Shown: in pieces, positions 43,288 to 56,960 of the stretch
Layout: every line of letters starts with the position of its first letter
Position numbering within the stretch: the stretch's first letter is position 1
Origin: Dermacentor variabilis
Taxonomy: Eukaryota; Arthropoda; Arachnida; Ixodida; Ixodidae
Assembly: GCF_050947875.1 (NCBI RefSeq)
Contig: NC_134572.1
Coordinates: forward strand, 126,473,605-126,537,604
Length of the DNA: 64,000 nt
Reading direction: 5' to 3'
The notes under the pieces: generated by a model
What the model was told of the DNA's origin: nothing
Databases searched by the model: none
The model's input: the letters and a program-made list of their open reading frames with translations, nothing else
Translations under genes and position numbers: made by a program

Positions 43288-44005
43288 AGTGAGTGAAGTA
43301 ACTTTATTTCGGTCCAGAGAAGACGAAGGGGAGACCCCGCGCCACCCGGCTAGTCCCACGTAGGGGCTAGTCCCACGCCAAGCCGAGCTTGACGGCTCGA
43401 CCGCGGACACTCTGGACGCCCAGGGTTTGGTCGTTGAGTTCGGGGTTGCCCAAGAGCGCAGCCCACCTATCCTCGCTGAAGGAGGAGCCGATGACTTCAC
43501 ACTCCCACAGCACATGGTCCAATGTTGCCCTTATTCCATAGGCAGGGCAGTCCCCACTTGGATATCTTTCAGGGCATATGGCATGAAGAACCGCTAGGTT
43601 AGGGTACGCACGGGCTTGTAAATGTCTAAGGGTAACCGCCCGCGCCCTGCATAAGCCGAGGAGCGGGAGGGGGAATACCCGTCTTGACAGATAGTAGTGT
43701 GTGGTGATTTCATTAAACGTAAGCAAGGGTTCCTTGCGGGGCAGGGGGACTGCTGAGCCGGCGCGATCAGTGAGTCCTCGCGCGGCCTCGTGCGCGCCCT
43801 CGTTCGGGTGAGAGGGAGAATCCTCAATCGACCCCACGTGAGCGGGAAACGGAATGAGAGAATGCGGAGAGATACTTTTGGCGCTTTGGAGAATGCGGAG
43901 GGCCTGGTGGGAGACCAAACCGGTTTGGTATGCCTTAATGGCTGCCTTGGAATCACTATATATTGCCTCTCTGCGACCATCGAGCACAGCCAGCGCGATT
44001 GAAAA
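43288..44005 (-). mobile_element. 5'-truncated I/R1-type LINE with 14-bp target duplication
   Basis: The element is bounded by actaaacgagcgtg at 43,274-43,287 and 44,006-44,019. On the minus strand it starts within an RNase H domain and ends with an AATAAA signal (aaataaagttacttc near 43,300) and a tcactcact tail. About 718 bp remain of an element that would be several kilobases. Confidence 0.85.
43367..43987 (-). CDS. LINE RNase H domain and C-terminal zinc knuckle, partial
   Basis: This open frame of 206 codons holds the C-terminal half of an ORF2 protein. I-Y-S-D-S-K-A-A-I near residue 10 carries the second conserved acidic position of RNase H. Then come F-P-A-H-V-G and H-P-N-E-G-A-H-E-A-A-R-G, which match the terminal histidine/aspartate region in degenerate form. 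Residues about 145-165 hold C-P-A-Y-G-I-R-A-T-L-D-H-V-L-W-E-C, the knuckle seen at the end of I/R1-type ORF2, though the usual second cysteine is tyrosine here. RT and endonuclease are absent because of 5' truncation. The frame has no stops, so the insertion is fairly recent, but it has no start context. Confidence 0.8.
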   Translation of the reverse strand: MLDGRREAIYSDSKAAIKAYQTGLVSHQALRILQSAKSISPHSLIPFPAHVGSIEDSPSHPNEGAHEAARGLTDRAGSAVPLPRKEPLLTFNEITTHYYLSRRVFPLPLLGLCRARAVTLRHLQARAYPNLAVLHAICPERYPSGDCPAYGIRATLDHVLWECEVIGSSFSEDRWAALLGNPELNDQTLGVQSVRGRAVKLGLAWD

Positions 44006-44027
44006 ACTAAACGAGCGTGGTGGGTAA

Positions 44028-47000
44028 ATGCAAACTACGCGTATAGGACGCTTAGCCAGGCACGATAGCTTTTGTCGTTGAACTAGAGCCAGTGCAGGTG
44101 AACGACTGATGAAAACTTGGCAGTGCCAGTTGGTGCCGATCCCTTATGTTTGCCTATACCGACAGTTAGAGCTCGGAATACGCCAGCATAGATCTGGCTC
44201 TGAAAGCTTCGCACAAGTGCTTTACTCCTCAGATCGCTCACGACCTTTGAGTGCATTGTGTTACATGTAAACAAAGTACTCAAGTCGAGCGCAAGAGTGG
44301 GGAGAGAAATAATGAAAGCCAATAAAAAGCTTCCATAAGCAAGAGGTATACAGAAGACGCCCGGACCACCACTCCACAGCGTTAAAACTTTAATGGTAAT
44401 AGTTGAGCAACGCTCAATAGCGACGATATCCGTCAGGTAGCTGAAATGATATGGCCTGCTGTGCCAATGCAGGCTCACAATACTGCAAAGGAGGGAGGTT
44501 TGGGAAAACGGATAGTTTGGATTGGCACTTTCCTCGTCCCGTCCTTGTACCTTACTTCATTGCTCTTTACATCGCCTCTTAGACGTCCCTCCACTCTCAT
44601 TACCTTTGGTTATCGTGTGCTACGGTAGCGATTCTATCTAATTTTGCTCCAGCGGGAGCCTACCCTCGGTACAGCTGTGGCCAATGATAGACACTTTGCA
44701 TACATCTCCCCGTCCACTGGCACTTCAGCTACATCTGAGTTATCAAGGGTGACTTTAATCAAAGAAACATCAGGAAGAGGTACAGGAAAGGTGCGCGCGT
44801 GCTACAGCAGAGCTGAAACATTTGCCACCACTCATGTTCTTTTGCAGTCTCAACACAGGCATGTGATGTATAACTTCATTTTAACCCCATGGGCATTTCT
44901 CATTTAGGCATCACAGCTGCATTAGGTTCGAAATAAGAGTAAACAAAAGGAGGGGCTTAATTCCATCACGCTGGAGACAAGCCAGACGTTGGGAGTCACA
45001 AACCTAACAGTATCGGTGTCAAACTGGCTCATTAGTGGGCACATCTCCTACATTATCCAAGTTACAAAGTACGTAGTTACAGTGCGACACATCTAGCATC
45101 TCCCGTTAACTACTGCATTACGTACGTACATTCTAAAAAGTACGCACTCTTGAAGGTGTAGCCGCCAGTTGTCTAGAGACAGCGCGTAGCAGATGTCACG
45201 CTACAATCTGTGCGACTCACCTGCGTATACATGACCACGTGGTCACGTCCTGCAGTGCTGGTTGTGCCGAGGTCTTACCCTTATTCCATTTTGGGGGAAG
45301 TTATGTTACATTCGAACCACAGAAGTCTTGGAAAGCTGCTGCGATTACTGTTCAAATATTCCAAAGTAAGATCATGCACCTGAAATGCCCGAAGCAACCT
45401 CCGAGTAAAGTAAATAGCTGAATCCCACAGACCTGCTATGTAATGGAGACCATATACCTCCGTATTGTTCCCAGAGTTCGCGCTCTGCAACGTCAAGGGC
45501 TTTCGACTTCGTGACCAACGCGCCACAAGAAATGTCACCATTTTTTTCTAAATAACGGCACCGTACATGCATCGGGTGACGCAAGCCACTGGCCAGCACG
45601 CGTCCCCACGTGTGTATCCTCAACGCTGAGAGCATATAACACGTATACCTTAACGTGTGAAAGTGGGCTTGACTCAGCGAGAGGACAGGTGACCGAGGCT
45701 AGGCAGAAGAAACAAAAAGTGAGAAACAACATGCTTTTTGGACAGGCCCCGGTTGTTTAACGCTGTCCAAGATAAGAAAATTACATGCAGAGGAAGGTCG
45801 GTCCGCAGCAGCAGCGAGCTCACTATAATGTGTGTGCGCAGAGTGAAAAGCATGACAACAGCGCAAGAGCCAGGTCGGCGAGCTCACGGAGATCCATCAC
45901 TACACCTCTGTTCGGTAGACGCCAGAGGAGTTAGGGAGTGTCTGTCAAAAGCAGACCGCTGGCCGCGCCGCCTATATCAATGCCACTTAGCGGGTTAGCG
46001 GGGGAAAAATGCCATTTGTTCTCGGCAGTCGTGCAGTTCTTGTTGATATTGCATCGCGTGGGTGAAAGACTGCGAGCTTTCTTCGCCACTGCTCGGGCAT
46101 CCGCTCATTAACGTGCGCTGGCGCTTGACGGCTACACTCGAACCAAAGCGCGGCATCCATTTTAATAGACGCATCTAAGGAATGGAACACGGTGAGGCTC
46201 GTTTCAATGCGACGTATCAAACGCCCAATTCCATACGCTTATCTGACAGGGACGAGCTGAGTATTCCGGCTTCAGGCACTGTTTCGTAAGTTGTTTCGGA
46301 TCACACGTTCACAAAGCGCAGATCGTCAGCTATCGTTGTCGTTTTTCGTTTTCTTGTTTTGTATCATAGCAGTGAGGAATGTAGTCGCTGTCAGTTGCAC
46401 GCCGACTTCGGAGATGTTAGGCGAGCCTGCTGTAGGTCGTTATTCGCGGATTGTGTCAGTGATTCCACACCGCTTTCTTTGCCAGAGGCAGTTAGCCGGT
46501 TTTCGGCGTGATGTCTGCCATTTGTTCAGACATTGCGGCGAGTAGGATAAGGAGCCTGTCGCGGCAGTCCTGTGTACTCGCTGGTAGGCGTAGAATTGAA
46601 CGAGTCGCAGCGTTCCTTCTAGTATTGGTTAATTTCAACCTGTCTTTCGTCTGAGGATTAATAAAGTATTATCACTCCTAAAGCAAACATATTTCAGTCA
46701 CCGTTGGTTGCTTGTGCTGCTGAGGCGCGAATCCTTCTAACTGACACAGCTTTATAGCCCAGTAGGCACCAGTATTAGGGCATTCGTCATGTTCCAGAAA
46801 TGTAAAACGATATAGTACACAATGCAAATCCCTAGTATACAGCAAACAGCTGAACCAGACCGACATGCTGTAATGAACACTGAACACGGTATTGTTCCAG
46901 AAATGTGAACCCTGGAAGCTCTTGCCCGCTGGAGCATGGCCCAATGCGCGCACGTTCGGGAAAGGATGCAGAAACTAAGCAGTCTTAAGACGGCACTGCG

Positions 47001-47224
47001 AAGCCCTCAATCACCCTGTGCTGAAGCGGCCAGTGTAGCCCTTGCGTCCATTCCTGGGGAGTCGATAAGCTCTTCATTTTCTCTCATGCTCAGACCAATA
47101 TAATATAGTCCTTCCTTGGTCTTTCTCACATTTCTAATGCCAGCTAAGCTAAGTATATTGGCACCGCCGTAAGGGCATACGACCTTGTCCGTGTGGTTTA
47201 TCCCGGTTCTTCAGTTTCTCAATC
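44028..47224. other. no supported gene
   Basis: Several short frames up to 131 codons (44,083-44,478, minus) lack motifs. A perfect tgaccacgtggtca palindrome with an E-box core lies at about 45,232-45,245. Confidence 0.4.
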
Positions 47225-47440
47225 AATTCAGCCTTGCACTGCGGTCTGCTAGCTTGTTGCTTAGCTCAGGTGGTAGAAAGACCGCGCCGGAAAGGTTTCT
47301 TCTTGGGTTTGAGCCCTGGACCAAAACAATTTTTTTCCTTAACTACGGATCTTTTTATGTGAGAAACCCACACGAATGTTCTTTGCAGCTTCGTGCAACA
47401 GTCGTGTGTACAATAATTTTCCCCACATGCACTTGTCCAT
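47225..47440 (+). mobile_element. Ruka-like tRNA-derived SINE
   Basis: A pol III A box (ttagctcaggtggtaga at 47,261) and B box (gggtttgagccctgg at 47,305) are spaced as in a tRNA gene. They are separated by gaccgcgccggaaagg, and accaaaacaattttttt follows. This head and the (a)caattttt segment are what I know from the tick SINE Ruka. The right boundary is uncertain. A functional tRNA is excluded because the acceptor stem does not close. Confidence 0.75.
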
Positions 47441-49534
47441 GCACAATTGGCTGCTCAGTTACTGGGAGGCCCTAAAGCACTTCGCATGTCCAGCGTGTAA
47501 CTGCAATGGCTAACCTATTCTCTGTAACTTTTGTGTGATGCTCATATGATCTTATGCAAAAAAGCATAAGGTCAAAAAGCAGAATCGCAGCAGGCCGAAA
47601 GCTTTTGCTAAAATGGGAGAAGATAAAAAAATGTACCAACAAAATGTGAAAGTTACTTTTGCAGATGCTTCAGAAAACGACACGATCTTATTTGACGCAT
47701 CCAATGAACGCTCATCTTTTGTTTTTCGAGTAGTCCCTCCCTGATTTTGTACATAAGTGACGTAATGCCTGCACGTGTAAAAGCTGCATTTATTATTGAT
47801 GTTCTGCGGGACCTGTCATGTCAGCGGAACATTTGGTTGGCCAAATATTTGCGTTTAGCGTGCCAGCATCTCCTTTGAAGTTTGGGAGATATTATTCTAG
47901 CCAACGGAATTCGGAAATGCAGAGCCTTCCTCTGATAATCAGCCAGCGCGCTGTATTCCAATTGAACAGGTAAGCAAGCATGCACATCCAACGCTAAGCT
48001 TTGACAGCTCAGCCACTATACAGGGGCAATTCACTGCCACAGAACTGAGCGCCCAGAATGTATCGCTGCAAACTTACATTCCTCGAATAACGCTAAGAGG
48101 TACAGTGTACACACAGCAAGCGAGAAGGGAATGACGGCGTACACATTAACGGATAGCGCTCGAACTATGCGGAAGGCGAAAGATCCAACTTCACCGCGCT
48201 TCTCTCAGCAATGTATCGCAGAACCGCCAGCCCTACGCTAAGCGTCAGGGCAGACAAAGACAGGGACCCAGGAACTTGGCACTTCACTTTCAATTTGGCC
48301 GGTTCATCCATTAGACCTTTTCAGGGGTCCCGCAATTATTGTAATCAGCCCCGAAGATCTCCCTCGTCTCATTTTCATTCCCCTAATTACACACTCTGCA
48401 CACCACCTCTTCATCCAGGCCGTTATATAGCTTACAGGAATATCTATGTACCTTCGCTAAGAACTCACCCTACTGCCGTTGCGGTTGACTTTCATTAGTG
48501 AACTCTTCACAGAATATCTCTGCATTTGCCAGCCCACCCGCTGTATGATCTACCATAGTGATGTTTTGCGCATGCTGTTACTTTAGATAAAGTGTGGGGC
48601 GATAACATCCGTGAGTCGCGGGTATCACGGAAAGAATAAAAATAGCCTCATGAAAAATAGAAGTCGAAGCTAGAATAACACATAGCGAGAAATAGAAAGA
48701 AAGATAGAGGGAGAGGAATTATGCAGAGACAAAATAAAGTTTGCAAGGATGCGGAAGACTTGACTAGGCATTTTTGTGAAAGCAATAAGTGTTGGGTGAC
48801 TGTTTGTGATAAGCAGATATGTAGCACACCACGTTATAAAGTGCTACGGGGGTCACTGCAACGGCTTGTAAACGAGTGAATAAATTCTAACACTGTCCCT
48901 GTAAGTAGCAGAATAAAGATTTCGACTTTTCACAGCTGTAGTTATATCCTTCCAAAAGACATGTTGCAACTGAAAGGAAGTTTAGTTGATTATATATATT
49001 AAGGTATGGACGTTCTTCAGCGCAAAGCGTACGCAGTGGCGGCTGGGGTGAACACGATGATCATGTGAGCGGCGCAAGTCACAGGAATGAAACAGTGTCC
49101 ACATGGCACCAGTGTGCGACCGTGGCATAATTTTCATAGACGGGAAGGTATGCCATCTGCGCTAGTGTTTGTTAACATGCCAAGTCGTATACGTTCAGTA
49201 AGAATACGCATGACTGCTATTCACACTATAATTGTGTAAACTAATGACTTTTAAAACCAGCAAGGCAATACCGGAATTCAGCTAATGTGAACAACGCCTC
49301 GCTCTTTCTGTTGCCTGTACCGCCGTATGTCCCCGATACACCAGCCCTTGTCCTGTATTCTTTCTTGTGTTTCATTTTTATGTAAGCTGCCCAAGAATGG
49401 AGGAGTTCCAAGTCGCCCGCTTTTCAATCCTTGTGCTAAAGGTCTTACAGTGACTGCAAGAACCGGTCATCTGTTAGGGAACATGATCAGGTGCTCCAGT
49501 ATACTTCGTCCAGTTTCCAGCATTTTTTTTGGTC
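47441..49534. other. no supported gene
   Basis: AT-rich sequence with only short frames. No repeats shared with the rest of the window were noticed. Confidence 0.45.
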
Positions 49535-50210
<676 letters not shown>

Positions 50211-50514
50211 TTTACACAACAACAAACAACGTTTCTAGAAGGTAGCAAAGTACAGCGTACTGTCGTTTTAGCAAGGACTTCCAGGCGCGAGCCATGGCGA
50301 GCGCTCTGTAGGGTGGCGCCGACATTCCGCTTGATCTAGGCGATGCGATGGACTTGCGATGCACGTAACGCGTTCGTGCAAAAATTTGGAGGGTGTTGCC
50401 ATTCGACAAACACACATAAAGCCCGATGTTTTTCATCGTCGTCTTTCTTCGGATGTGGCGTGTATCCATCGTGAAGCGATAATACATTTGGCTCATCTTA
50501 AGAACCGTGGAGAC

Positions 50515-51204
50515 TCATCATCATCATCATCATCATCAGCCTGGTTACGCCCACTGCAGGGCAAAGGCCTCTCCCATACTTCTCCAACAACCCCGGTCAT
50601 GTACTAATTGTGGCCATGCCGTCCCTGCAAACTTCTTAATCTCATCCGCCCACCTAACTTTCTGCCGCCCCCTGCTACGCTTCCCTTCCCTTGGGGTCCA
50701 GTCCGTAACCCTTAATGACCATCGGTTATCTTCCCTCCTCATTACATGTCCTGCCCATGCCCATTTCTTTTTCTTGATTTCAACTAAGATGTCATTAACT
50801 CGCGTTTGTTCCCTCACCCAATCTGCTCTTTTCTTATCCCTTAACGTTACACCTATCATTCTTCTTTCCATAGCTCGTTGTGTCGTCCTCAATTTGAGTA
50901 GAACCCTTTTAGTAAGCCTCCAGGTTTCTGCCCCGTAGGTGAGTACTGGTAAGACACAGCTATTATATACTTTTCTCTTGAGGGATAATGGCAACCTGCT
51001 GTTCATGATTTGGGAATGCCTGCCAAACGCACCCCAGCCCATTCTTATTCTTCTGATTATTTCCGTCTCATGATCCGGATCCGCCGTCACTACCTGCCCT
51101 AAGTAGATGTATTCCCTTACGACTTCCAGTGCCTCGCTGCCTATTGTAAATTGCTGTTCTCTCCCGAGACTGTTAAGCATTACTTACTCCCGAGACTGTT
51201 AAGC
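50515..51204 (-). mobile_element. RTE-type retrotransposon, 5'-truncated, copy 2
   Basis: The C-terminal 211 residues of the RTE ORF (50,545-51,180) are open and differ from copy 1 at about ten positions. A (CAT)n tail lies at 50,515-50,538. Near the 5' junction the block ctcccgagactgttaagc occurs twice (51,161-51,178 and 51,187-51,204), a local duplication made when the copy was joined to the target. Orientation is the same as copy 1. Confidence 0.92.
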
Positions 51205-54200
51205 CAAGGAGAATATCCTTGGCTAATGGCTGCTATAGGCCACAGTGAAGGGCACATGGTGGGTCTATGCTCCTATTCATGGTCGGAGTATTCCATTACA
51301 TCACGTTCGCGCAAATATTCTTGGTTCTTACGCTGTGTGCTGTTTAATACATGGTTTGTTTTCTTGCACAACACTGGTGCTGAGAAAGAAATTCTTAGGC
51401 TATCAGCGATGCAGCAATTCAGCAAGCGGGCACGTATGTTACACTGCACGGTGTGCAGCTTTTGCAAAGTGTCATCATTTGCAGCCAAATACCAATACAA
51501 AATGCGTGTGTGTTCCACTGCTAAATGGAAAGAAAATACGGAAGCAACTAATGTCGCATCTGTAGCAGAACTAACCTCGTAGCCTTGTTTTGAAGAAAAG
51601 AGAGGGAGTCGCTTTAATTAGAGCGTGCAGAGCGCGTGAGATGTTTCTAATGACACCTCGCGTGTGAACCAATTTAGCCTAGGTGCAGCGGCAGCGGTTA
51701 ATTGACCTAGAGGTTGCGTATAGACGGGCACGTCCGTATTTTGAAAAGGTGCACTGCTTTTAACAGCGCGCGTGACGTTCCCGCAATTAGGTATACTGCC
51801 GGAAGAACTTACGATCCCGCTCTTTTACCCACATTGTGCCCGCGAGAGACCGTAAAAGCACCGCGAAACTCAGTAATCACGTCCGAATCGGCATCGCTGT
51901 CTCCAGATCGATTAGGATGGACGGACGGACGGGCGGACCGACCGACCGACCGACCGACCGACCGACCGACCGACTAACCAACCAACTTGTATGTACGTTT
52001 ACTTGTGCTTACGCAATTGCATCTAGGAAACATATGTAAGCGACATATACAATATTGGGGACGCGGAGGGCGTCGGCGGTAGCTCTGTTCCATCTTTGTA
52101 TATATATATATATATGAGAGAGGAGGAAGGACACCAAAGGGCCCGATCTTTAATGGCACCAAAGACAGAATAGGGGAAGAGTATCGCAGTTCTCAATTGA
52201 CGCCATGTGCGCTTACATTGATCTGGTTAGAATCTAAGGGCTTTCGGAAAACAAACTTTACCACGAACGTGGCTTCCACTCCAGGAACAGCCGTCCAAGC
52301 TCAGCAAGTTATCACTTCTTCAGAAAAATTCCTCCACACGAGCAACGAGCGTATGTAAAGAAGCCTTCAGCGATCTTCCATGTTCCTCTCCCACCTGCCA
52401 TGTTTCCCAGGGATGAAACTGTGGGAAGATACAAGGAGGGAAAGCATGATCACGGATATTTGATCTGAGTATCGTTCGAGAAACGTACGAAGAAAAAGAT
52501 GCCAAAGGGTGCGCTATTTCTGCCTTTCCAGTAAATGCGGGCTCCTACCGACTTTGAGGTGCAGCGAAAACCCTACCGGAAAAAAAGGCAAAGAAGGGAA
52601 AAAAGAGGGCGACAGCGCCGGTGTGCACCACGGTGCCTTCCTTCCTCCAATTTCGCACTCCGTTTCTGATTGATTCCCGTGTTTGCCAGGCTTGGCGACT
52701 GAGTGACCATATTGTGTTGCGTTATACAGGGGTCACTGTGGAGAGATTGACCTAAAGATTACCCTGGCTATTCCATTTCGCTATGCTATGTTATGCAGGA
52801 AAAAATAAATGAATGAATCGTATGAGTGATTTATTCAGAGAAAATTGGAAATGTTGGTAACTATTGCACCGCTGACTTCTCCACAGACCTTAAATTGTTT
52901 CTGCTTCTGTAAGTGGAGAAAGTTCGGAAATTGGAGAAATGCCGACATGGATCTTGACGCGGCACTGGCTACATGCACCTTAATACTCTACCTGTGTCGA
53001 GGACTTTCTTCGCTGTGCGGCAGGAAAATAAAAACGGGGTGGTCTTTATTTTTGTTCCTGTATCTTTAAGCCAAGCGCTTTGATTTTGCACATGTGCGCG
53101 GAGAGAACGCGTTTGTATGCGCTTGTTGAAAAAGTTGGCGTCGGAAAAATTATGACCGCAAAAGCCGGTGTACTGACATTTCAGTCCCTATCAGACGTAA
53201 TAACCCACTGCATTCGGCGTATTCGACGCGTCTGTCTTTATTTGGGAAACTCACACTGTGCGCCTGTGCCATTTCCTTGAAATTGAGCTTCACCCCAATG
53301 CGAATTTCTTCTGCTTTGCATGTTATTGCTTTACTTGTACCAACAAATACTTCGCCAGAGAGTCTCTTTCTATCGGATGCTTATTCTTACTTTTTTTTAT
53401 TCTTTGACGTTTCGTGCTATACCAACTCGATATTTCGTACTGTTTATATGTACCATCCCCGCACACAGAGCCCCTCGACCAGGCAAAACAACCACTGTAG
53501 CATCGCCACGTTAAAAGACATAGTTTGTCGTAACGAGTGTACACACCTGAAGACAGGCAAAGGAAAAGCAAGAAACATCTTTCTGCGGAGCTCAAGGTTT
53601 GCTCCTTATACCGGCTTCGCCTTCCTATCTGTAACGGGGTTTCGATAGCATTCCTCAAAGTGGTTTAGCGTTGTTCGACTTCTATTTTCCACTCGTCCAC
53701 AGAGCGCATCTCGGAAGTTCGGCGCCATCCCTCTTCGCCCCACTTCCCCAATGCTCGCATTGCAGAGACCGCAACTAACTCCACCGGAAGTTGCGTATCC
53801 CTTCCTTAATTGGCTAGTTCTTTCTCTGGGCCGCCGTCTTATTCATAGTGTGTCTATGCCTCGCGGTTGGCGAGAGGCGCTAAAGGAGCGAAACCGCCAC
53901 GTCCATTTGGAGCTCAGCGCAGCAGCTGATGGTGTACGGCTCAACGGGGCAGGCTTTTTTATTGCCTCCGGGCAAGTGTGCACAGAAATTCGCGGGCAAA
54001 AAGGGAAAACGAGAGACGGTGTGGGGTTGGTTGCCTGCTGTCGTTTCTCGGCTCTGCTTGCTTCCAAGAAGAAACTGACTGACTGCGTGGGGAAAGCTAA
54101 CCCTCAAATGAACACAAGCGGATCAGACATACTCGTCAACTCGATCTCCTCCTCCCAGCTTCCCCCTCCGGTTTCGCTTTGTCAAAGGGTTGAGCCGGAG

Positions 54201-56110
54201 CTATCCGCTTTCCTTGTTAGACACACATTGCGGTGCTTGCTGCCACTGGCGCAGGAGCGAGTTAGATAATACGGTATATCCATCAGCACCACTGCTTCTC
54301 CTATTTTAGCGAAAACCTAGCGAAAACCGTAGTTCGCTAAAACGGCATCAAAAAAGCACTGCCATTACTCTGTATTCACTCTCCCGTTTTGATGCACGCA
54401 CTGAACTGCATGTCGTAGGCACGGACTGCCGTCTCTCTCCATTTTTCTTACTATTATGCGTGCTTAAATAGTGTCCAAGAACCACACATAATGTGTCTGG
54501 CATGTGCGTGTCGAACTATGATCATCAGTTGCAATGCAAAGGGCACTAAACTATGTTTTCTTCCCGCGCCGTTGTCTGAATTAAGTGCAACACGGCAAAT
54601 CTCCAAATCATGTCAGTAACCAAGGAATCAGTCTCTGCTCGTGATTTACACCTATGTCATAGCAAATAGCAAGAGCGGAAGCGCAGTCACATGTTTAACT
54701 TTATTTTAACTCTTCCTTGTTTCGAGTCATACAGGCACAGCATAATGGTCACAACTATGCAACCAAAAAGCTTCCGTTGTAAAGAACTTGTGTAAAATGC
54801 CAACCATGAGACCATTTCAGACGTCAGCCTCTTGTTACGTATTATCCCCTGGGAAAAAGAGCTCATTATGAATCAGCACCCGCTGTAGCGCTCATTCTAG
54901 GGGAACGCGCCGCCAGACTTCTGCGAACACCTCCTTTGTACATAACCTCTATATATGAACGACAGGGCGTTGAGAAACGTAACAAACACTATACTGCTTC
55001 CGATTCCGTACAGCGACTTCGATTTCAAACCTACAGGTCCCTCTCACTCTCCTAGCAATCGAGCAGATATAGCACTTGCAGCGTTGGACCTTCCCGAAGT
55101 TCGTTGCTCGAGAAGTAACTCGGAGGACGAGGAAGTGAAGCAGGGATACAGGTTGCGAGGATGAAACAGGAAGACTGGAGTGTTTGGTGGAACAAGTGAA
55201 AAGTGAACAAGCAGCCCAGTGCAAAAATAAAAAGAAAGCAAGAAACGCGTGTGAATCTGTCACGTCGACCGGGCACAAGCGCATCTAAAATTCCCAGCCC
55301 ACTTTCAATATTGCCGACGAAGCACATCCGGAACCCTCTAAGTCTTGAGCGAACCTCAAGCAACCGGATATTGCTGGTATTCTGTGCGCTGTCTTCCATG
55401 CCGTCGCCATCAGGTATACTCACTGGCTTCTTCCTAGCAATAGCTTCAAGCGGCCAAGAAGGCGGCACATTTACTATGGGGCATCCGATGCCGGCGTCAC
55501 TTCTGCGAGAACAAATTGCTTCTTGCACTTACAAGGACATCGCAGAAGCGTAGTGAGATTGCAAGTTTCCCCGCAGGCTTTGGAAACAAATAAAGGTTGA
55601 GATTTTAGCAGAGCTCCCCGTAGGTGCCCGTGCGCACTATATACTGAGCGACTGAGCGACCGTGCGACCGAATCAGCAAGTACGGAGCAGTGCGCGTTAT
55701 AACTTTTCGGCTAAGCCTCTCCGGCCTAGTTTATGCGACAGGTGTGCGCGTGCATTTTCGGTGTTTTCCTCACATCTTTGTAGCACTGTAAATGATGCGA
55801 ACAGTCAGCGACGCCTCAAGCAGCACATGACAAGACTGCCTGCCTGGATGCATGCCGGTATCAGACTCGGCGTATAGGAAGAGGAAGGCACGGCATTCAA
55901 ATGACTTCTATCATACTTTTTCAAAGGCGAAGTCTTTCGTAGCGCGTTACCATCCACGACTTCCGCGGCCATCCAACTGCCGACACCTGCCCTCGTGGCT
56001 CCCGGCGGTGGCGAAACGCACGCTGGCAACCTGAACAGTTCTGAATGCTCGCTCACCCGGTTGGCTGGACGTCAGGCTTACCCTAGAAGCTCCAGCCCCA
56101 TACCAGCCTC
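51205..56110. other. 4.9 kb without a supported gene; short tandem repeats
   Basis: A (GGAC/GACC)n array lies at 51,918-51,975 and a short (TA)n at 52,098-52,113. The longest frames (172 codons at 53,751-54,269 plus; 158 at 55,052-55,528 minus) have no recognisable motif, and I would not call them genes. Confidence 0.4.
51918..51975. repeat. (GGAC)/(GACC)n microsatellite
   Basis: Four-base units ggac change to gacc part-way through the array and continue to 51,975, ending in gactaacc. Confidence 0.95.
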
Positions 56111-56960
56111 ACATGGCGGTCGGGGCGTCGTCGTCAAACCATTGTCGCCAAGCTGTCGTCGTCATGGTGGGTTCGTCGGTCCGTTGACGTCAATCCTTGT
56201 TCGTCATTTTATTGTAGTCATGGTGTAGTCATGCAATCGTAATAATGCCTCCATTGTCATGCCATAGTCGTCTTTGCGCTGTTAGACAGTCAGTATCATG
56301 CGTCTGTAGCCATTCCGTCGTGGTCGCGTCATCGTTGTCACTTCAACTTAGTCATCCGACTGCCGTCATGTCGTCGTAGTCACGCCATTGTCGTTATACA
56401 GTCGCCGTCATCACGATGCTCTCATACCATTGTGATGCCATCGTCATCGCATTATCGCGATGGCATTAACGCCATCGCATTAGAATCGCCGTCCTACCGT
56501 CGTTGTCATACTGCCGTCGTGATGCCGTCGCGGTCGCGTTATCGTCGTCATTCTAACCTCGTCATCTGACTCTCGCCACGCCATCGTGGACACGCCTTCG
56601 TTATCACACGGTAATCGACGTATATCATTGTGCTCACGCCGTCATCATCCGGTTGTCGTTTTCCTATCGCCATCGCTTCAGTGACGTTATCGCATTGTAA
56701 TCGTGCCGTCGTCATCGTACCACCTTCGCCCATCGATCGACGTCAATCCTTTTTTCATTCTTCTGCCGTCCTCGTCAGATAGTTGCTATCATGCATTCGT
56801 TGTCATACCATTGTCGCCTTGTAGTTGTGGCCGTGCCATGTAGTCACTCTAACTTCATCATCCTGTTTTCGTCAGACCATCGCTATCACGCCATCGTCGT
56901 GATCACATGGTCCGGATTTCATCGTCATACCGCCTTTGTCATTCCTTTGACGTGTTTATT
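56111..56960. repeat. degenerate GTCRTCAT-type minisatellite
   Basis: For about 850 bp the sequence is dominated by irregular copies of gtcgtcat, gccatcgtcat and related words, spaced roughly 8-25 bp. No constant longer period is visible by eye. It carries no coding motif. It is probably an old expanded trinucleotide-like tract that has diverged. Confidence 0.75.

Larger units (their letters stand above)
43042..44027 (-). mobile_element. tRNA-derived SINE (CCGCCGTGG family) split by a LINE
   Basis: The SINE body and tail occupy 43,042-43,287 in reverse orientation (gatgttaagtgccaaaaccac ... gtgtttttgcatttcaccc ... gaatagccactaaac). Its head resumes at 44,006-44,027 after a LINE insertion. 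The halves share the 14-bp actaaacgagcgtg duplication created by that insertion. Confidence 0.8.

Noticed and set aside
47250..47325. Functional tRNA gene
   Set aside because: A and B boxes are present, but the cloverleaf does not close, and the downstream sequence fits a SINE.
53751..54269. 172-codon frame
   Set aside because: No domain, no splice or promoter context; not distinguishable from chance.
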